Shown: piece after piece, positions 49,712 to 57,574 of the stretch | Position numbering within the stretch: position 1 is the first letter of the stretch | Layout of the letters: every line of letters begins with the position of its first letter | Assembly: GCF_051954455.1 (NCBI RefSeq) | Contig: NZ_JBQCHS010000033.1 | Span: 1-64,000 of the forward strand | From: Pseudolysinimonas sp051954455 | GTDB taxonomy: Bacteria; Actinomycetota; Actinomycetes; Actinomycetales; Microbacteriaceae | Length of the DNA stretch: 64,000 bases | Direction: 5' to 3' | The notes under the pieces: model-generated | Told to the model about the DNA's origin: nothing | Database searches by the model: none | Seen by the model: the letters and a program-made list of their open reading frames with translations, nothing else | Position numbers and translations under genes: made by a program

Positions 49712-50358
49712 GCGCCGACGACCACGTCATCGTTCTGCCGGGCGGCGGCTACGCGCGGCACGCCCCGCACGAGGCGGAGCCGGTCGCCGCATGGCTCGAG
49801 GGGCTCGGCGTCGCGGCGAGCGTGTTCCGCTACCCGGTGTCGACGCGGCATCCCGGCCCGCTCGAGGCCGTCCGCGGCGCGGTGCGGGAGGCGCGGGCGA
49901 ACGGGGCGCAGCGCGTCGCGCTCCTCGGTTTCTCAGCGGGCGGCCACGCGGCCGGGATGGCGGCCCTCGCACCCGGCGCCGCACCCGACGAACGCGTCGA
50001 CGCCGCGATCCTCGCCTACCCCGTCGTCTCGATGACGCTGCCGACGCACGCCGGGTCGCGCCGCGAGCTGCTCGGCGAGGGCCCCACCGAGACCGAGCGG
50101 CGTGCGACGTCGCTCGAGCACCTGGTGACCGCCGACGCGCCGCCGTTCTTCGTCTGGCACACGGCGGAGGACGCCGCCGTCCGGGTCGAGCACGCCTACC
50201 TGCTGGCGCAGGCTCTGGCGGCCGTCGATGCGCCGCACGAGCTGCACGTGTTCTCGACGGGACCGCACGGTCTGGGCCTCGCAGCGGAGGCGTCGGGAGC
50301 GCGGATGTGGCCCGCGCTCTGCGCCGAGTGGCTGCGCCGGGCAGGATGGATCGCGTGA
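49708..50358 (+). CDS. Alpha/beta hydrolase (carboxylesterase/BD-FAE-like)
   Basis: 216 residues. The glycine oxyanion loop VLPGGGYARHAPHEAEPVAAWL is typical of acetylxylan-esterase-like enzymes. The nucleophile elbow is LLGFSAGGHAA (Ser75). Asp is in WHTAEDAAV (about 153) and His in STGPHGLGLA (about 187). There is no signal peptide. It hydrolyses small esters; the substrate is unknown. It overlaps both neighbours (ATGA and GTGA), so it is translated in register with the two F420 enzymes. Confidence 0.87.
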   Translation: MSADDHVIVLPGGGYARHAPHEAEPVAAWLEGLGVAASVFRYPVSTRHPGPLEAVRGAVREARANGAQRVALLGFSAGGHAAGMAALAPGAAPDERVDAAILAYPVVSMTLPTHAGSRRELLGEGPTETERRATSLEHLVTADAPPFFVWHTAEDAAVRVEHAYLLAQALAAVDAPHELHVFSTGPHGLGLAAEASGARMWPALCAEWLRRAGWIA

Positions 50359-50768
50359 GCGAATGGGATGAGGCCGTCCTCAAGGAATTCCACGACAACG
50401 GCGGCACGACGCAGATATTCGGCAGGGACATGGTGGTCGTGCACACGATCGGGGCGCGCTCCGGCGAGGTGCGACCGGTGTCGGCCCGCGCGGTGCGCGA
50501 CGGCGACGACTGGATCGTGACCGCGACCGCCGGGGGCGCGCCGCGGGATCCCGCCTGGGCGCACAACCTGCGCGCGAATCCCGGCGTCGACCTCGAGGTC
50601 GCGGCGCCGGTGGCGGGCATCGAGATCGTGCCGGTGCGCGCCGCCGAGGTCGCGGAACCGGAACGCACCGAGCTGTACGCGCGGTTCGTCGCCGTGCAGG
50701 AGTCGTTCGCGCACTACCAGGAGAAGACCGACCGGGTGTTCCCGGTCTTCCGCCTCGCGCGCCGCTAG
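50355..50768 (+). CDS. Ddn-like F420-dependent nitroreductase family protein
   Basis: 137 residues. The split beta-barrel of the deazaflavin-dependent nitroreductase family is seen in VVVHTIGARSGEVRPVSARAVRDGDDWIVTATAGGAPRDPAWAHNLRANPGVDLEV and YARFVAVQESFAHYQEKTDRVFPVFRLARR. Members use reduced F420 to reduce quinones or nitro compounds. GTG 50355 (GTGA overlap) is preferred over ATG 50346. Its stop overlaps the convergent acyl-CoA dehydrogenase-like gene by 4 bp. Confidence 0.87.
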   Translation: MSEWDEAVLKEFHDNGGTTQIFGRDMVVVHTIGARSGEVRPVSARAVRDGDDWIVTATAGGAPRDPAWAHNLRANPGVDLEVAAPVAGIEIVPVRAAEVAEPERTELYARFVAVQESFAHYQEKTDRVFPVFRLARR

Positions 50769-51922
50769 ACGCCGGGCTCGAGCGGGCCGAGGAGGCTCGT
50801 CGCCACGGTCGCGTGCACCGACTCCGTGTCGGACGGGTGGTAGATCCCGGCGAGCACGTCGCGCTGCAGGCGCGCCAGCTCGCCACCCGCGGCGTACCCG
50901 CTGCCCCCCGCGAGGCGCATCACCTGGTCGACGACGTACCGCGCGGTCTCGGTGGAGCGGTGCTTCGCCCCGGTGAGCCGTCGGAACCACCGCGCGCCGT
51001 GGTCCACGAGCCCGTCGACGTCGGCCGCGAGCCCCTCGAGGTCGGGGGCGAGGGCGTCGAGCGCGAGGGCGGCGTCGGCGACCCGCCAGCGCAGGTCCGG
51101 ATCCTGGGCGTAGCTGCGCCCGGTGCGCATCGACGTGCGCCGCCGCACCGCCTCGACCCCGAGCTCGAGGGCGCGGTCGGCGATCCCGGCGTAGACGGAG
51201 CCGATCAGGAGCAGGAAGTCCGCGAAGATCCCGAAGACGAAGGGATCGGCGTTCGGGCCCACCGGCAGGAACCGGGTGACGCGGGAGGCCGGCACGACCG
51301 CGTGGTCGAGGACGGTCGTGCGGGACTGCGTCGCGCGCATGCCGAGCGTGTCCCAGTCGTCGAGGGTGGTCACGCCCGCGATCGGGGTCGACGGCGTCTC
51401 GCGGGTCAGGAACCCGTGCACGAGCCGCGGCCCGTCCGGCCCGTCCTCCTGCCGCCCGAACACGCCGAGCCGCGTCCACGCCGGGGCGAGGGAGGTGAAG
51501 ATCTTGGTGCCGGTGAACGCGAAGCCGTCGTCGACGGCGTCGACGACGGTGCGCGAATCCCACAGCACGAGGTCGTTGCCCGGCTCGCTGTTGCCGAACG
51601 CGAACAGCTCGCCGGCCTCGGCATCCCGCAGCACCCAGTCCAGCGAGGCGTCGCCGCGCTCGTGCAGGACGCGGGCGACGCCGACCCACACGAGGTGCAT
51701 GTTGATGCCGAGGGCCGTCGCCGGCGCGTGGGCGGCGAGGAGGCGCTGGTCGCGCGCCGTGTCGAGGAGGGGACGCGGGGCGAGGTATCCGGCCGCGCGG
51801 AGCTCCGCGAGGTCGTCGTCGAAGAACGCGTTGTCGCGGTCGTAGCCGGCGGCACGCGAGCGGATGCGGTCGAGCAGCGCGGCGTCGAGGACAGAGCCGG
51901 GCCGGGAGTCGGTGGTGGCCAC
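50765..51922 (-). CDS. Acyl-CoA dehydrogenase-like flavoprotein
   Basis: 385 residues with the ACAD fold. An N-terminal helical domain (about 15-95) is followed by a beta domain with AFGNSEPGNDLVL, GFAFTGTKIFTSLAP and LGMRATQSRTTVLDHAVVP (about 120-225), and a C-terminal helical domain with STETARYVVDQVMRLAGGSGYAAGGELARLQRDV. The usual catalytic Glu position is not evident in the C-terminal block, and the group includes flavin monooxygenases such as DszC-type enzymes. The reaction is therefore uncertain. GTG 51922 lies 6 bases after TAGCCT. Confidence 0.8.
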   Translation of the reverse strand: MATTDSRPGSVLDAALLDRIRSRAAGYDRDNAFFDDDLAELRAAGYLAPRPLLDTARDQRLLAAHAPATALGINMHLVWVGVARVLHERGDASLDWVLRDAEAGELFAFGNSEPGNDLVLWDSRTVVDAVDDGFAFTGTKIFTSLAPAWTRLGVFGRQEDGPDGPRLVHGFLTRETPSTPIAGVTTLDDWDTLGMRATQSRTTVLDHAVVPASRVTRFLPVGPNADPFVFGIFADFLLLIGSVYAGIADRALELGVEAVRRRTSMRTGRSYAQDPDLRWRVADAALALDALAPDLEGLAADVDGLVDHGARWFRRLTGAKHRSTETARYVVDQVMRLAGGSGYAAGGELARLQRDVLAGIYHPSDTESVHATVATSLLGPLEPGV

Positions 51923-51928
51923 GCGCCC

Positions 51929-51934
51929 AGGCTA
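51929..51934 (-). promoter_or_regulatory. -10 box TAGCCT, leaderless ACAD-like gene
   Basis: TAGCCT on the minus strand, 6 bases before GTG 51922, overlapping the last codon of the ltrA gene. Confidence 0.55.
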
Positions 51935-53128
51935 GCCAGCCGGGATCGGCGCGCGCTGCGCCCGCGCGACGGCGACGGCGACCGAGGCGGCCGCGACGAC
52001 CGCGATCGCGACGGCCGCGGCGACGATGCCGATCCGCGGCGCCGCGATCCCGGCCGCGAGGACGAGGACCGCCGCCGGCACCGCCGCGACCCCCGGGTAG
52101 CCGGGGCGGTCGAGCAGCGGCACGTGCAGGGCCCAGATGAGGACGACGCACACGGCGGCAGGGACCGCGAGCGAGAGCCCGACCACCAGCTCCTGCACCT
52201 CGCCGGGGTGGGCGCTCGCCTGCACGGCCGCGTCGAGGCCGCCTCCGACCGCGGCGAGCGCCGCGAACAGCAGGTAGTGGCCGTAACCCCAGACGAACGA
52301 CCGCTCCCGCCGGCGGGCGAGCCCCTCGCCGGCGGGCTGCAGGAAGTACGCCCACCACAGCGCGACGAGCAGCACCAGGCTCGCGACCGACACCACGACG
52401 AGCTGCGCCGTCACCCCGTGCGCGCGGAGCGCGGTGCTGAGCCCGTTGATCGCGGCGAGCACGGTCTCGCCGAGGAGGATGAGCACGAAGAGCGCGTAGC
52501 GCTCCGCGATGTGGTGCGGATGCCAGGCCAGGCCGCCGCGCCGCTCGGCCCAGACAGGGGTCGCGACCTCGAGCACGGCGAGCGCCACGAAGCCGACGAC
52601 GAATGCCGCGCCGGTCAGCGGCACGGCGAGCCGGAGGCACCAGAGGATCTGCACGACCAGCACGCCCACGGCGTAGCGCAGCGAGGTGGCCCGGCTCTGC
52701 GGATGCTCGGCCGCCGCCCGCAACCACAGCGCGATCTGCCCCACCCGGATGACGACGTAGCCGATCGTGACGACCAGGAAGTCGCCGCGCTCGAACGCCT
52801 GCGGCACGCCGGCCGCGATGACGAGCACGCCGGCCATCTGGAGCACCACCAGCAGGCGGTAGAGGACGTCGTCGGTGTCGTAGGCCGATGCGAACCAGGT
52901 GAAATTGATCCACGCCCACCAGATCGCGAAGAACACGAACAGGTACGGGACGACGAATCCGAGCACCTCCCCGTGCTCGATCGCGGTCACCAGCTGCGCG
53001 ACGAGCGACCCGACGGCGACCACGAACACGAGGTCGTAGAGCGCCTCGAGCGGGCTCGACGCGCGGCCCGGTTCCGAGGTGTCGCGGGCCCGCATCCGGA
53101 GGTGGATGCCGGTGCCGCGCGTCGCCAT
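51932..53128 (-). CDS. ltrA: Low temperature requirement protein A family membrane protein
   Basis: 398 residues and about 12 membrane helices. The LtrA signature is clear: SPLEALYDLVFVVAVGSLVAQLV near 25-47, WWAWINFTWFASAYDTDDVLYRLLVVLQMAGVLVIAAGVPQAF (about 70-110), and HIAERYALFVLILLGETVLA (about 205-225). In Listeria, LtrA was named for a growth defect at low temperature; the biochemical role is not established. The ATG at 53128 lies 7 bases after TAGGCT. Confidence 0.9.
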   Translation of the reverse strand: MATRGTGIHLRMRARDTSEPGRASSPLEALYDLVFVVAVGSLVAQLVTAIEHGEVLGFVVPYLFVFFAIWWAWINFTWFASAYDTDDVLYRLLVVLQMAGVLVIAAGVPQAFERGDFLVVTIGYVVIRVGQIALWLRAAAEHPQSRATSLRYAVGVLVVQILWCLRLAVPLTGAAFVVGFVALAVLEVATPVWAERRGGLAWHPHHIAERYALFVLILLGETVLAAINGLSTALRAHGVTAQLVVVSVASLVLLVALWWAYFLQPAGEGLARRRERSFVWGYGHYLLFAALAAVGGGLDAAVQASAHPGEVQELVVGLSLAVPAAVCVVLIWALHVPLLDRPGYPGVAAVPAAVLVLAAGIAAPRIGIVAAAVAIAVVAAASVAVAVARAQRAPIPAG

Positions 53129-53135
53129 GCCCGCG

Positions 53136-53141
53136 AGCCTA
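53136..53141 (-). promoter_or_regulatory. -10 box TAGGCT, leaderless ltrA
   Basis: TAGGCT on the minus strand, 7 bases before the ATG of ltrA. Confidence 0.55.
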
Positions 53142-53152
53142 GCGACGGGCGG

Positions 53153-53512
53153 CTACCGCACGACGCTGAGCAGCAGGAGCGCGATGAGCCCGACGATCTG
53201 GCCGATGGCGAGGAACCCGCCGAGACCCGCGCCGGCGCCCGCGAGACCGCGACGAGCACCCGGCCGGGCGATCGCGATGAGGCCGAGCACCAGCGCCACG
53301 GCGCCCAGGACGAGCACCGGGAGGCCGGTGATCAGGCCCACCGCGGCCGCCGACGCCCCCGCGCGGAGCTGGAGCGCCAGCGCGATCGGCCCGCTCAGCG
53401 CCGCCAGGACCGCCGCCACGATCGCCACCGCGAGGGCGACGACCGCGAGCGCACCGCTCGCGCGCGCGGGCGACGGGGCGACCTCGGGGACGGGCGGCGG
53501 GACGACGCTCAC
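53153..53512 (-). CDS. Small membrane protein, second of a paralogous pair
   Basis: 119 residues and three membrane helices (about 20-45, 58-80, 95-118), with a Pro-rich start MSVVPPPVPEVAPSPARA. The turn GLIAIARPGARRGLAGAGAGLGGFLAIG matches GIVGLTRPGRPHGLAGAGAAVGLFEVG in the upstream protein, so the two are paralogs. This resembles DUF4190-type proteins. The function is unknown. The start GTG overlaps the upstream stop (GTGA at 53509-53512). Confidence 0.7.
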   Translation of the reverse strand: MSVVPPPVPEVAPSPARASGALAVVALAVAIVAAVLAALSGPIALALQLRAGASAAAVGLITGLPVLVLGAVALVLGLIAIARPGARRGLAGAGAGLGGFLAIGQIVGLIALLLLSVVR

Positions 53513-53883
53513 CGGGTCACCATCAGACCGGCGACGATCGGGGTTCCAGCAAACGACACGATCCAGGAACCGACCTCGAAGAGGCCGACGGCGGCTCCGG
53601 CTCCCGCGAGACCGTGCGGACGACCGGGTCGGGTGAGGCCGACGATGCCGACGGCGGCGGCCGCGATCCCGAGAAGCAGGCCGACGACGCCGCTGACGGT
53701 GAAGACGGTCGAGAGCGCGGTGATCGTGAGATGCGCGTCGCGCGCGACCACAGGGGCCGCGTAGCTGACGACACGGGTGGCGATCCCGACGACCAGGATC
53801 GCCGCGGCGAGGAGGAACGCGGCCAGCCCGAACGCGTTGCCGACGCGGGCGGGCGGGGCGAGAGCGGGTGCGGTCGCGGTCAT
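53509..53883 (-). CDS. Small membrane protein, first of a paralogous pair
   Basis: 124 residues with three to four membrane helices (about 16-45, 54-82, 95-120). The shared block is LTRPGRPHGLAGAGAAVGL. A DUF4190-like pattern of VGxIxGLILGIxGLxRP is recognisable. The function is unknown. The ATG at 53883 lies 7 bases after TAGGCT (53891-53896), which itself includes the stop codon of the upstream acetyltransferase gene. This makes a short two-gene operon. Confidence 0.7.
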   Translation of the reverse strand: MTATAPALAPPARVGNAFGLAAFLLAAAILVVGIATRVVSYAAPVVARDAHLTITALSTVFTVSGVVGLLLGIAAAAVGIVGLTRPGRPHGLAGAGAAVGLFEVGSWIVSFAGTPIVAGLMVTR

Positions 53884-53890
53884 GCCCGGG

Positions 53891-53896
53891 AGCCTA
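53891..53896 (-). promoter_or_regulatory. -10 box TAGGCT, leaderless membrane-protein pair
   Basis: TAGGCT on the minus strand, 7 bases before the ATG at 53883. Its TAG is also the stop codon of the upstream gene. Confidence 0.5.
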
Positions 53897-54478
53897 GGGG
53901 GCCGCCCGGATCCCGGTGTGCGGCGTCCACTCGTCCTCCAGGATCGCGTAGACGCCGGTGTCGCCCCATCCGCCGGGGATGCGCTCGTCGTGGAAGTCGC
54001 GCACGTGGTGCGCCTCCTCGCGCATCCCGAGCCGTCGGCACACCCCGATCGAGGCGGCGTTGCGCGGGTCGAGCTCCGCGCGGACGCGGTGGAGGCCGAT
54101 GACGCCGAACGCCAGGTCGAGCAGCGCCGTCGCCCCCTCGGTCGCGTAGCCGCGCCCCTGGACGTCGGGGTGCACGGTCCAGCCGATCTCGGCGCCGCGG
54201 TGCTCGACGCTCGCGAGCTTGAGGTAGAACCACCCGACCAGGCGGTTGTCGACCTCGATCGCCGGCTGGATCCAGTCGTCGTCCTTCTCCAGCCGCACGG
54301 CGGCGGCGTTGCGCTCGAGGCGCTCGGCCGAGTCCTCGCGGGTGCGCGGACCGTGGGTCAGGTAGATCGTCACGTCCTCGCGCTGGAACCGCATGATGTC
54401 GTCGAGGTCGCTCGAGTGCATCGGGCGGATGTGCAGGCGCTCCGTGTCGAACGGCACGAACTCCCAGGGCAGGTTCAC
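53894..54478 (-). CDS. RimJ/RimL-type GNAT acetyltransferase
   Basis: 194 residues. It follows the RimJ pattern: FDTERLHIRPMHSSDLDDIMRF, then GWFYLKLASVEHRGAEIGWTVHPDVQGRGYATEGATALLDLAFGVIGLHRVRAELDPRNAASIGVCRRLGMREEAHHVRDF. The acetyl-CoA loop is QGRGYA. It could modify a ribosomal protein, another protein or a small amine. The GTG start overlaps the rocD stop (GTGA), so it belongs to the arginine/ornithine operon, though its link to that pathway is unknown. Confidence 0.87.
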   Translation of the reverse strand: MNLPWEFVPFDTERLHIRPMHSSDLDDIMRFQREDVTIYLTHGPRTREDSAERLERNAAAVRLEKDDDWIQPAIEVDNRLVGWFYLKLASVEHRGAEIGWTVHPDVQGRGYATEGATALLDLAFGVIGLHRVRAELDPRNAASIGVCRRLGMREEAHHVRDFHDERIPGGWGDTGVYAILEDEWTPHTGIRAAP

Positions 54479-55698
54479 GCCTCCGAACGTAGCTCCTGCA
54501 GCACCTCCGCCAGCTGCCCGACCGCCCACTCGAGCTCGTCGGCCTCGACGACCAGCGGAGGCGCGAACCGGATCGTGGAGCCGTGGGTGTCCTTGACGAG
54601 GACGCCGCGCTCCGCGAGCAGCTCGGCCACGCGTCGGCCGGTCGCGAGACCGGGATCGATGTCGACCCCGGCCCACAGCCCCGCCGCGCGCACCGCGACG
54701 ACGCCGCGGCCGATGAGCCCCTCGAGGAGCGCCCGCAACCCGGCGCCGAGCTCCCGCGCCCGGCGCTGGTACTCGCCGGTCTCGAGCAGCCCGACCACCG
54801 CGAGGCCGACCGCCGCCGCGAGCGGGTTCCCGCCGAACGTCGACCCGTGCTCGCCCGGGCGGAGCACGCCGAGCACCTCGCGCCGCCCGACGACCGCGCT
54901 GACCGGCACGATCCCGCCGCCGAGCGCCTTGCCGAGCAGGTACAGATCCGGGACCACGCCCTCGGCCTCGCACTGGAACGTGCGGCCGGTGCGGCCGAGC
55001 CCGGACTGGATCTCGTCGGCGATGAACAGCACATCGCGTTCGCGCGTCATCCGCCGCACCGCCGTGAGGTACCCGTCCGGCGGCACGACGACGCCCGCCT
55101 CGCCCTGGATCGGCTCGATCAGCACCGCGACGACGTTCGGGTCCGCCGCGAGCACGGCCTCGAGCGCGTCGGCGTCGCCGTACGGCACCGACACGAACCC
55201 GGGCGTGAACGGGCCGAATCCATCGCGCGCCTCCGGGTCGGACGAGAAGCCGACGATCGTCGTGGTGCGTCCGTGGAAGTTGCCCTCGGCGACGACGATC
55301 ACGGCCTCCTCGGCCGGCACGCCCTTGACCCGGTAGCCCCACGCCCGCGCGACCTTGATGCCCGACTCCACCGCCTCGGCGCCGGTGTTCATCGGAAGCG
55401 CCATCTCCATGCCGGCCAGCCGGCAGAGCGCCTCGAGGAACGGCCCGAGCCGGTCGTTGTGGAAGGCGCGGCTCGTGAGGGTGACGCGGTCGAGCTGCTC
55501 GCGCGCCGCCCGCACGAGCATCGCGTTGCCGTGCCCGAAGTTCACCGCGGAGTACGCCGCGAGGCAGTCGAGGTACCGCTTGCCGTCGACATCGGTGACC
55601 CACGCCCCGGTCGCGGACGACACGACCACTGGCAACGGGTGGTAGTTGTGCGCCCCGAACTCCTCCACCTGTTCGATGAGGGACGAGCTGGAGGGCAC
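54475..55698 (-). CDS. rocD: Ornithine aminotransferase
   Basis: 407 residues. It is a class III aminotransferase with PLP lysine in LLGKALGGGIVPVSAV (about 250-265). It has FGHGNAMLVRAAREQL, MNTGAEAVESGIKVARAWGY, GNFHGRTTTIVGFSSDP, FIADEIQSGLGRTG and HGSTFGGNPLAAAVG. The start of the family, GAHNYHPLPVV, is at about 15-25. It converts ornithine and 2-oxoglutarate to glutamate semialdehyde and glutamate. The start is uncertain: GTG 55698 is the best match to family length, but GTG 55785, 9 bases after the upstream stop, would add 29 residues. The start lies inside a long palindrome. Confidence 0.9.
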   Translation of the reverse strand: MPSSSSLIEQVEEFGAHNYHPLPVVVSSATGAWVTDVDGKRYLDCLAAYSAVNFGHGNAMLVRAAREQLDRVTLTSRAFHNDRLGPFLEALCRLAGMEMALPMNTGAEAVESGIKVARAWGYRVKGVPAEEAVIVVAEGNFHGRTTTIVGFSSDPEARDGFGPFTPGFVSVPYGDADALEAVLAADPNVVAVLIEPIQGEAGVVVPPDGYLTAVRRMTRERDVLFIADEIQSGLGRTGRTFQCEAEGVVPDLYLLGKALGGGIVPVSAVVGRREVLGVLRPGEHGSTFGGNPLAAAVGLAVVGLLETGEYQRRARELGAGLRALLEGLIGRGVVAVRAAGLWAGVDIDPGLATGRRVAELLAERGVLVKDTHGSTIRFAPPLVVEADELEWAVGQLAEVLQELRSEA

Positions 55699-55783
55699 GG
55701 TACGTTCGGCAACGCCTCCCGCGCGCGGCTCCGCCGCGCGCCCGCCACACCCGGCCAGCGTTCCCGAACGCACCGCACCCTCC
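55690..55783. repeat. 94-bp nested palindrome at the rocD start
   Basis: Two 26-base arms (55690-55715 and 55758-55783) pair at 22 of 26 positions. Inside, GCGCGCGG (55721-55728) and CCGCGCGC (55734-55741) form a perfect stem around CTCCG. In the rocD message the 3' arm contains the GTG start, so folding could hide it. Confidence 0.6.
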
Positions 55784-55793
55784 ACCTCTGAGT

Positions 55794-56642
55794 TCAACGG
55801 CGGAGCTCCAGGGTGCAGCACTTCACGCCTCCGCCGCCGAGGAGGAGCTCGGAGAGGTCGACGCCGTGGGGGACGAAGCCCCGGTCGCGCAGGCTCTGCT
55901 CGAAGCCCGTGGCCCGGGTCGCGATCACGACGTTGCGGCCGTCGCTGAAGGAGTTGAGACCGAGCACCGCCGCGTCCGCGTCGTCGACCTGCACTGAGCC
56001 GGGGTAGCGCTCCTCGAGGAGGTCGAGGGACGCCGGGTCGAACGCCGACGGCAAATACGCGATGGCGGGGTGCTCGGGGTCGGGATCGAGCACGGCGAGC
56101 GCCGTGTCGAGGTGGTAGAACGACGGGTTCACGAGCCGGAGGGTCAGCACCTCGCGGTCGAAGATCCGCCGCAGCTCGTCGTGGCTCCCGGCGTCGGAGC
56201 GGAAGCCGGTGCCGGCCAGGATCGTGTCGCCGACGAGCAGGAAGTCGCCCTCGCCCTCGTTGACGGAGACCGGCTCCCGCACCTCGAAGCCGTGCTCGGC
56301 GAACCATCGCATGTAGGCCGGCCCCTCGGGTCCGCGCTCCGGGTACTGGAACCGCGCGCCGTAGGCGATGCCGTCGAGGGTGAAGCCGCCGTTGGCCGCG
56401 TAGACCATGTCGGGCAGGCCGGGCTCGGGGTCGATGAGCTCGATCGCGTAGCCGAGCGACGCGTAGAGGTCGTGCAGGGTCTGCCACTGCGCGAGGGCGA
56501 CGGAGGTGTCGGTGGGGTCCTCGGGGTGCATCCAGGGGTTGATGCGGTAGCTCACCGTGTAGAAGTCGGGGCGGCACATGAGCACCGTGCGGCGGGTGGC
56601 GACGCGATCGGCGCGGGCGGATTCCGGGGACGTCAGCGTCAT
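55794..56642 (-). CDS. Guanidino-group hydrolase, DDAH/ArgZ-like (arginine to ornithine route likely)
   Basis: 282 residues of the amidinotransferase superfamily. The fold marks are VLMCRPDFYTVSYRINPWM, LPDMVYAANGGFTLDG, GEGDFLLVGDTILAGTGFRSD, SFYHLDTALAVLDPD (catalytic His near 185) and GGGGVKCCTLELRR (catalytic Cys 275 or 276). Relatives are dimethylarginine hydrolase, arginine deiminase-like proteins and the cyanobacterial arginine dihydrolase ArgZ. The placement directly before rocD favours an enzyme that yields ornithine or citrulline from arginine. The ATG lies 6 bases after GAGCAT, a weak -10. It is divergent from an Lrp gene. Confidence 0.82.
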   Translation of the reverse strand: MTLTSPESARADRVATRRTVLMCRPDFYTVSYRINPWMHPEDPTDTSVALAQWQTLHDLYASLGYAIELIDPEPGLPDMVYAANGGFTLDGIAYGARFQYPERGPEGPAYMRWFAEHGFEVREPVSVNEGEGDFLLVGDTILAGTGFRSDAGSHDELRRIFDREVLTLRLVNPSFYHLDTALAVLDPDPEHPAIAYLPSAFDPASLDLLEERYPGSVQVDDADAAVLGLNSFSDGRNVVIATRATGFEQSLRDRGFVPHGVDLSELLLGGGGVKCCTLELRR

Positions 56643-56733
56643 GTCTCGATGCTCGCACGCACGCCTCCGGCACTTCTCGGCGACAGGCGCAACGCTCGCG
56701 CGTGGATCGCGCCTCCCACGCAAGGAACCGGCG

Positions 56734-56739
56734 TAGCCT
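56734..56739 (+). promoter_or_regulatory. -10 box TAGCCT, leaderless Lrp gene
   Basis: TAGCCT, 6 bases before GTG 56746. It favours 56746 over the GTG at 56743. Confidence 0.55.
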
Positions 56740-56745
56740 GGCGTG

Positions 56746-57183
56746 GTGGACAACCTCGACTACGGGATCATCGACCTGCTCCGGCAGAACGCGCGCGCCG
56801 GGTACGCCGACATCGGCGACCGCGTGGGGCTGTCGGCGTCGGCGGTGAAGCGCCGCGTCGACCGGCTGGTCGCCGACGGGGTGATCCGTGCGTTCACGGT
56901 GCAGGTCGACCCGGCGGTCGACGGCAACACGACCGAGGCGTACGTCGAGCTGTTCTGCCGCGGGACGGTCGCGCCCGACGAGCTGAAGCGGATCCTCGCC
57001 GGCGTGCCGGAGGTCGTCGACGCGTACACCGTCACGGGATCGGCCGACGCGGTCGTGCACATCCGGTCGCGCGACATCCCCTCCCTCGAGGATGCGCTGG
57101 AGCGCGTGCGCATCGCGCCGAGCGTCGACCACACCCGCAGCGCGATCATCCTGTCGCACCTGATCCACCGCAACCGTGACTGA
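56746..57183 (+). CDS. Lrp/AsnC family transcriptional regulator
   Basis: 145 residues. The HTH spans about 3-50: LDYGIIDLLRQNARAGYADIGDRVGLSASAVKRRVDRLVADGVI. The RAM ligand domain (about 65-140) has EAYVELFCRGTVAPDELKRILAGVPEVVDAYTVTGSADAVVHIRSRDIPSLEDALERV. Such proteins sense amino acids. It is divergent from the arginine/ornithine operon and is the natural candidate for its regulator, with arginine, ornithine or proline as effector. The stop overlaps the start of a GntR gene by 8 bp. Confidence 0.9.
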   Translation: MDNLDYGIIDLLRQNARAGYADIGDRVGLSASAVKRRVDRLVADGVIRAFTVQVDPAVDGNTTEAYVELFCRGTVAPDELKRILAGVPEVVDAYTVTGSADAVVHIRSRDIPSLEDALERVRIAPSVDHTRSAIILSHLIHRNRD

Positions 57184-57535
57184 GCGCCCCCTCATCGACC
57201 CCGGCTCATCGGTCCCGCCGTTCGAGCAGCTGAAGCGCTGGGTCGTCGACGCGGCGACCTCGGGACGGCTGCCGCACGGCGCGAAGCTCCCGACAGTGCG
57301 CGCGCTCGCCGACGAGCTGGCGCTCGCGGCGAACACGGTCGCGAAGGCCTACCGCGAGCTCGAGGCGGAGGGCGTCATCGAGACGCGCGGACGCGCCGGC
57401 TCCTTCGTCGCCTGGTCGGCCGACGGCGCGGAGTCGGAGCTCGAGCGGCTCGCCGCGGCGTACGTCGCGCGCGCGGAGGCGCTCGGCGTGCCGCGCGACC
57501 GTGCCCGCGCGATCCTCCTGTCGCGGGTCGAGTAG
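57176..57535 (+). CDS. GntR family regulator, YtrA subfamily
   Basis: 119 residues. The HTH spans about 10-75: PPFEQLKRWVVDAATSGRLPHGAKLPTVRALADELALAANTVAKAYRELEAEGVIETRGRAGSFVA. A short C-terminal helical tail (EAEALGVPRDRARAILLSRVE region) replaces a ligand domain, as in the YtrA group. YtrA regulators usually sit beside ABC transporter genes, but none is here. It follows the Lrp gene with overlap, so both are one transcript. Its last four codons and stop lie inside copy 2 of the palindromic element. Confidence 0.87.
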   Translation: MTERPLIDPGSSVPPFEQLKRWVVDAATSGRLPHGAKLPTVRALADELALAANTVAKAYRELEAEGVIETRGRAGSFVAWSADGAESELERLAAAYVARAEALGVPRDRARAILLSRVE

Positions 57536-57558
57536 CGGCGCAGCCGCGTATCGAGACC
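57522..57558 (-). repeat. 37-bp palindromic gene-end element, copy 2 (inverted)
   Basis: Reads CGCGGGTCGAGTAGC... on the plus strand, so it is inverted relative to copies 1 and 3. It provides the codons for RVE and the TAG stop of the GntR gene. Two bases differ from copy 3, and they are paired with each other in the inner stem, so the pairing is kept. Confidence 0.85.
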
Positions 57559-57574
57559 CTGACAGCGCGTCCCG

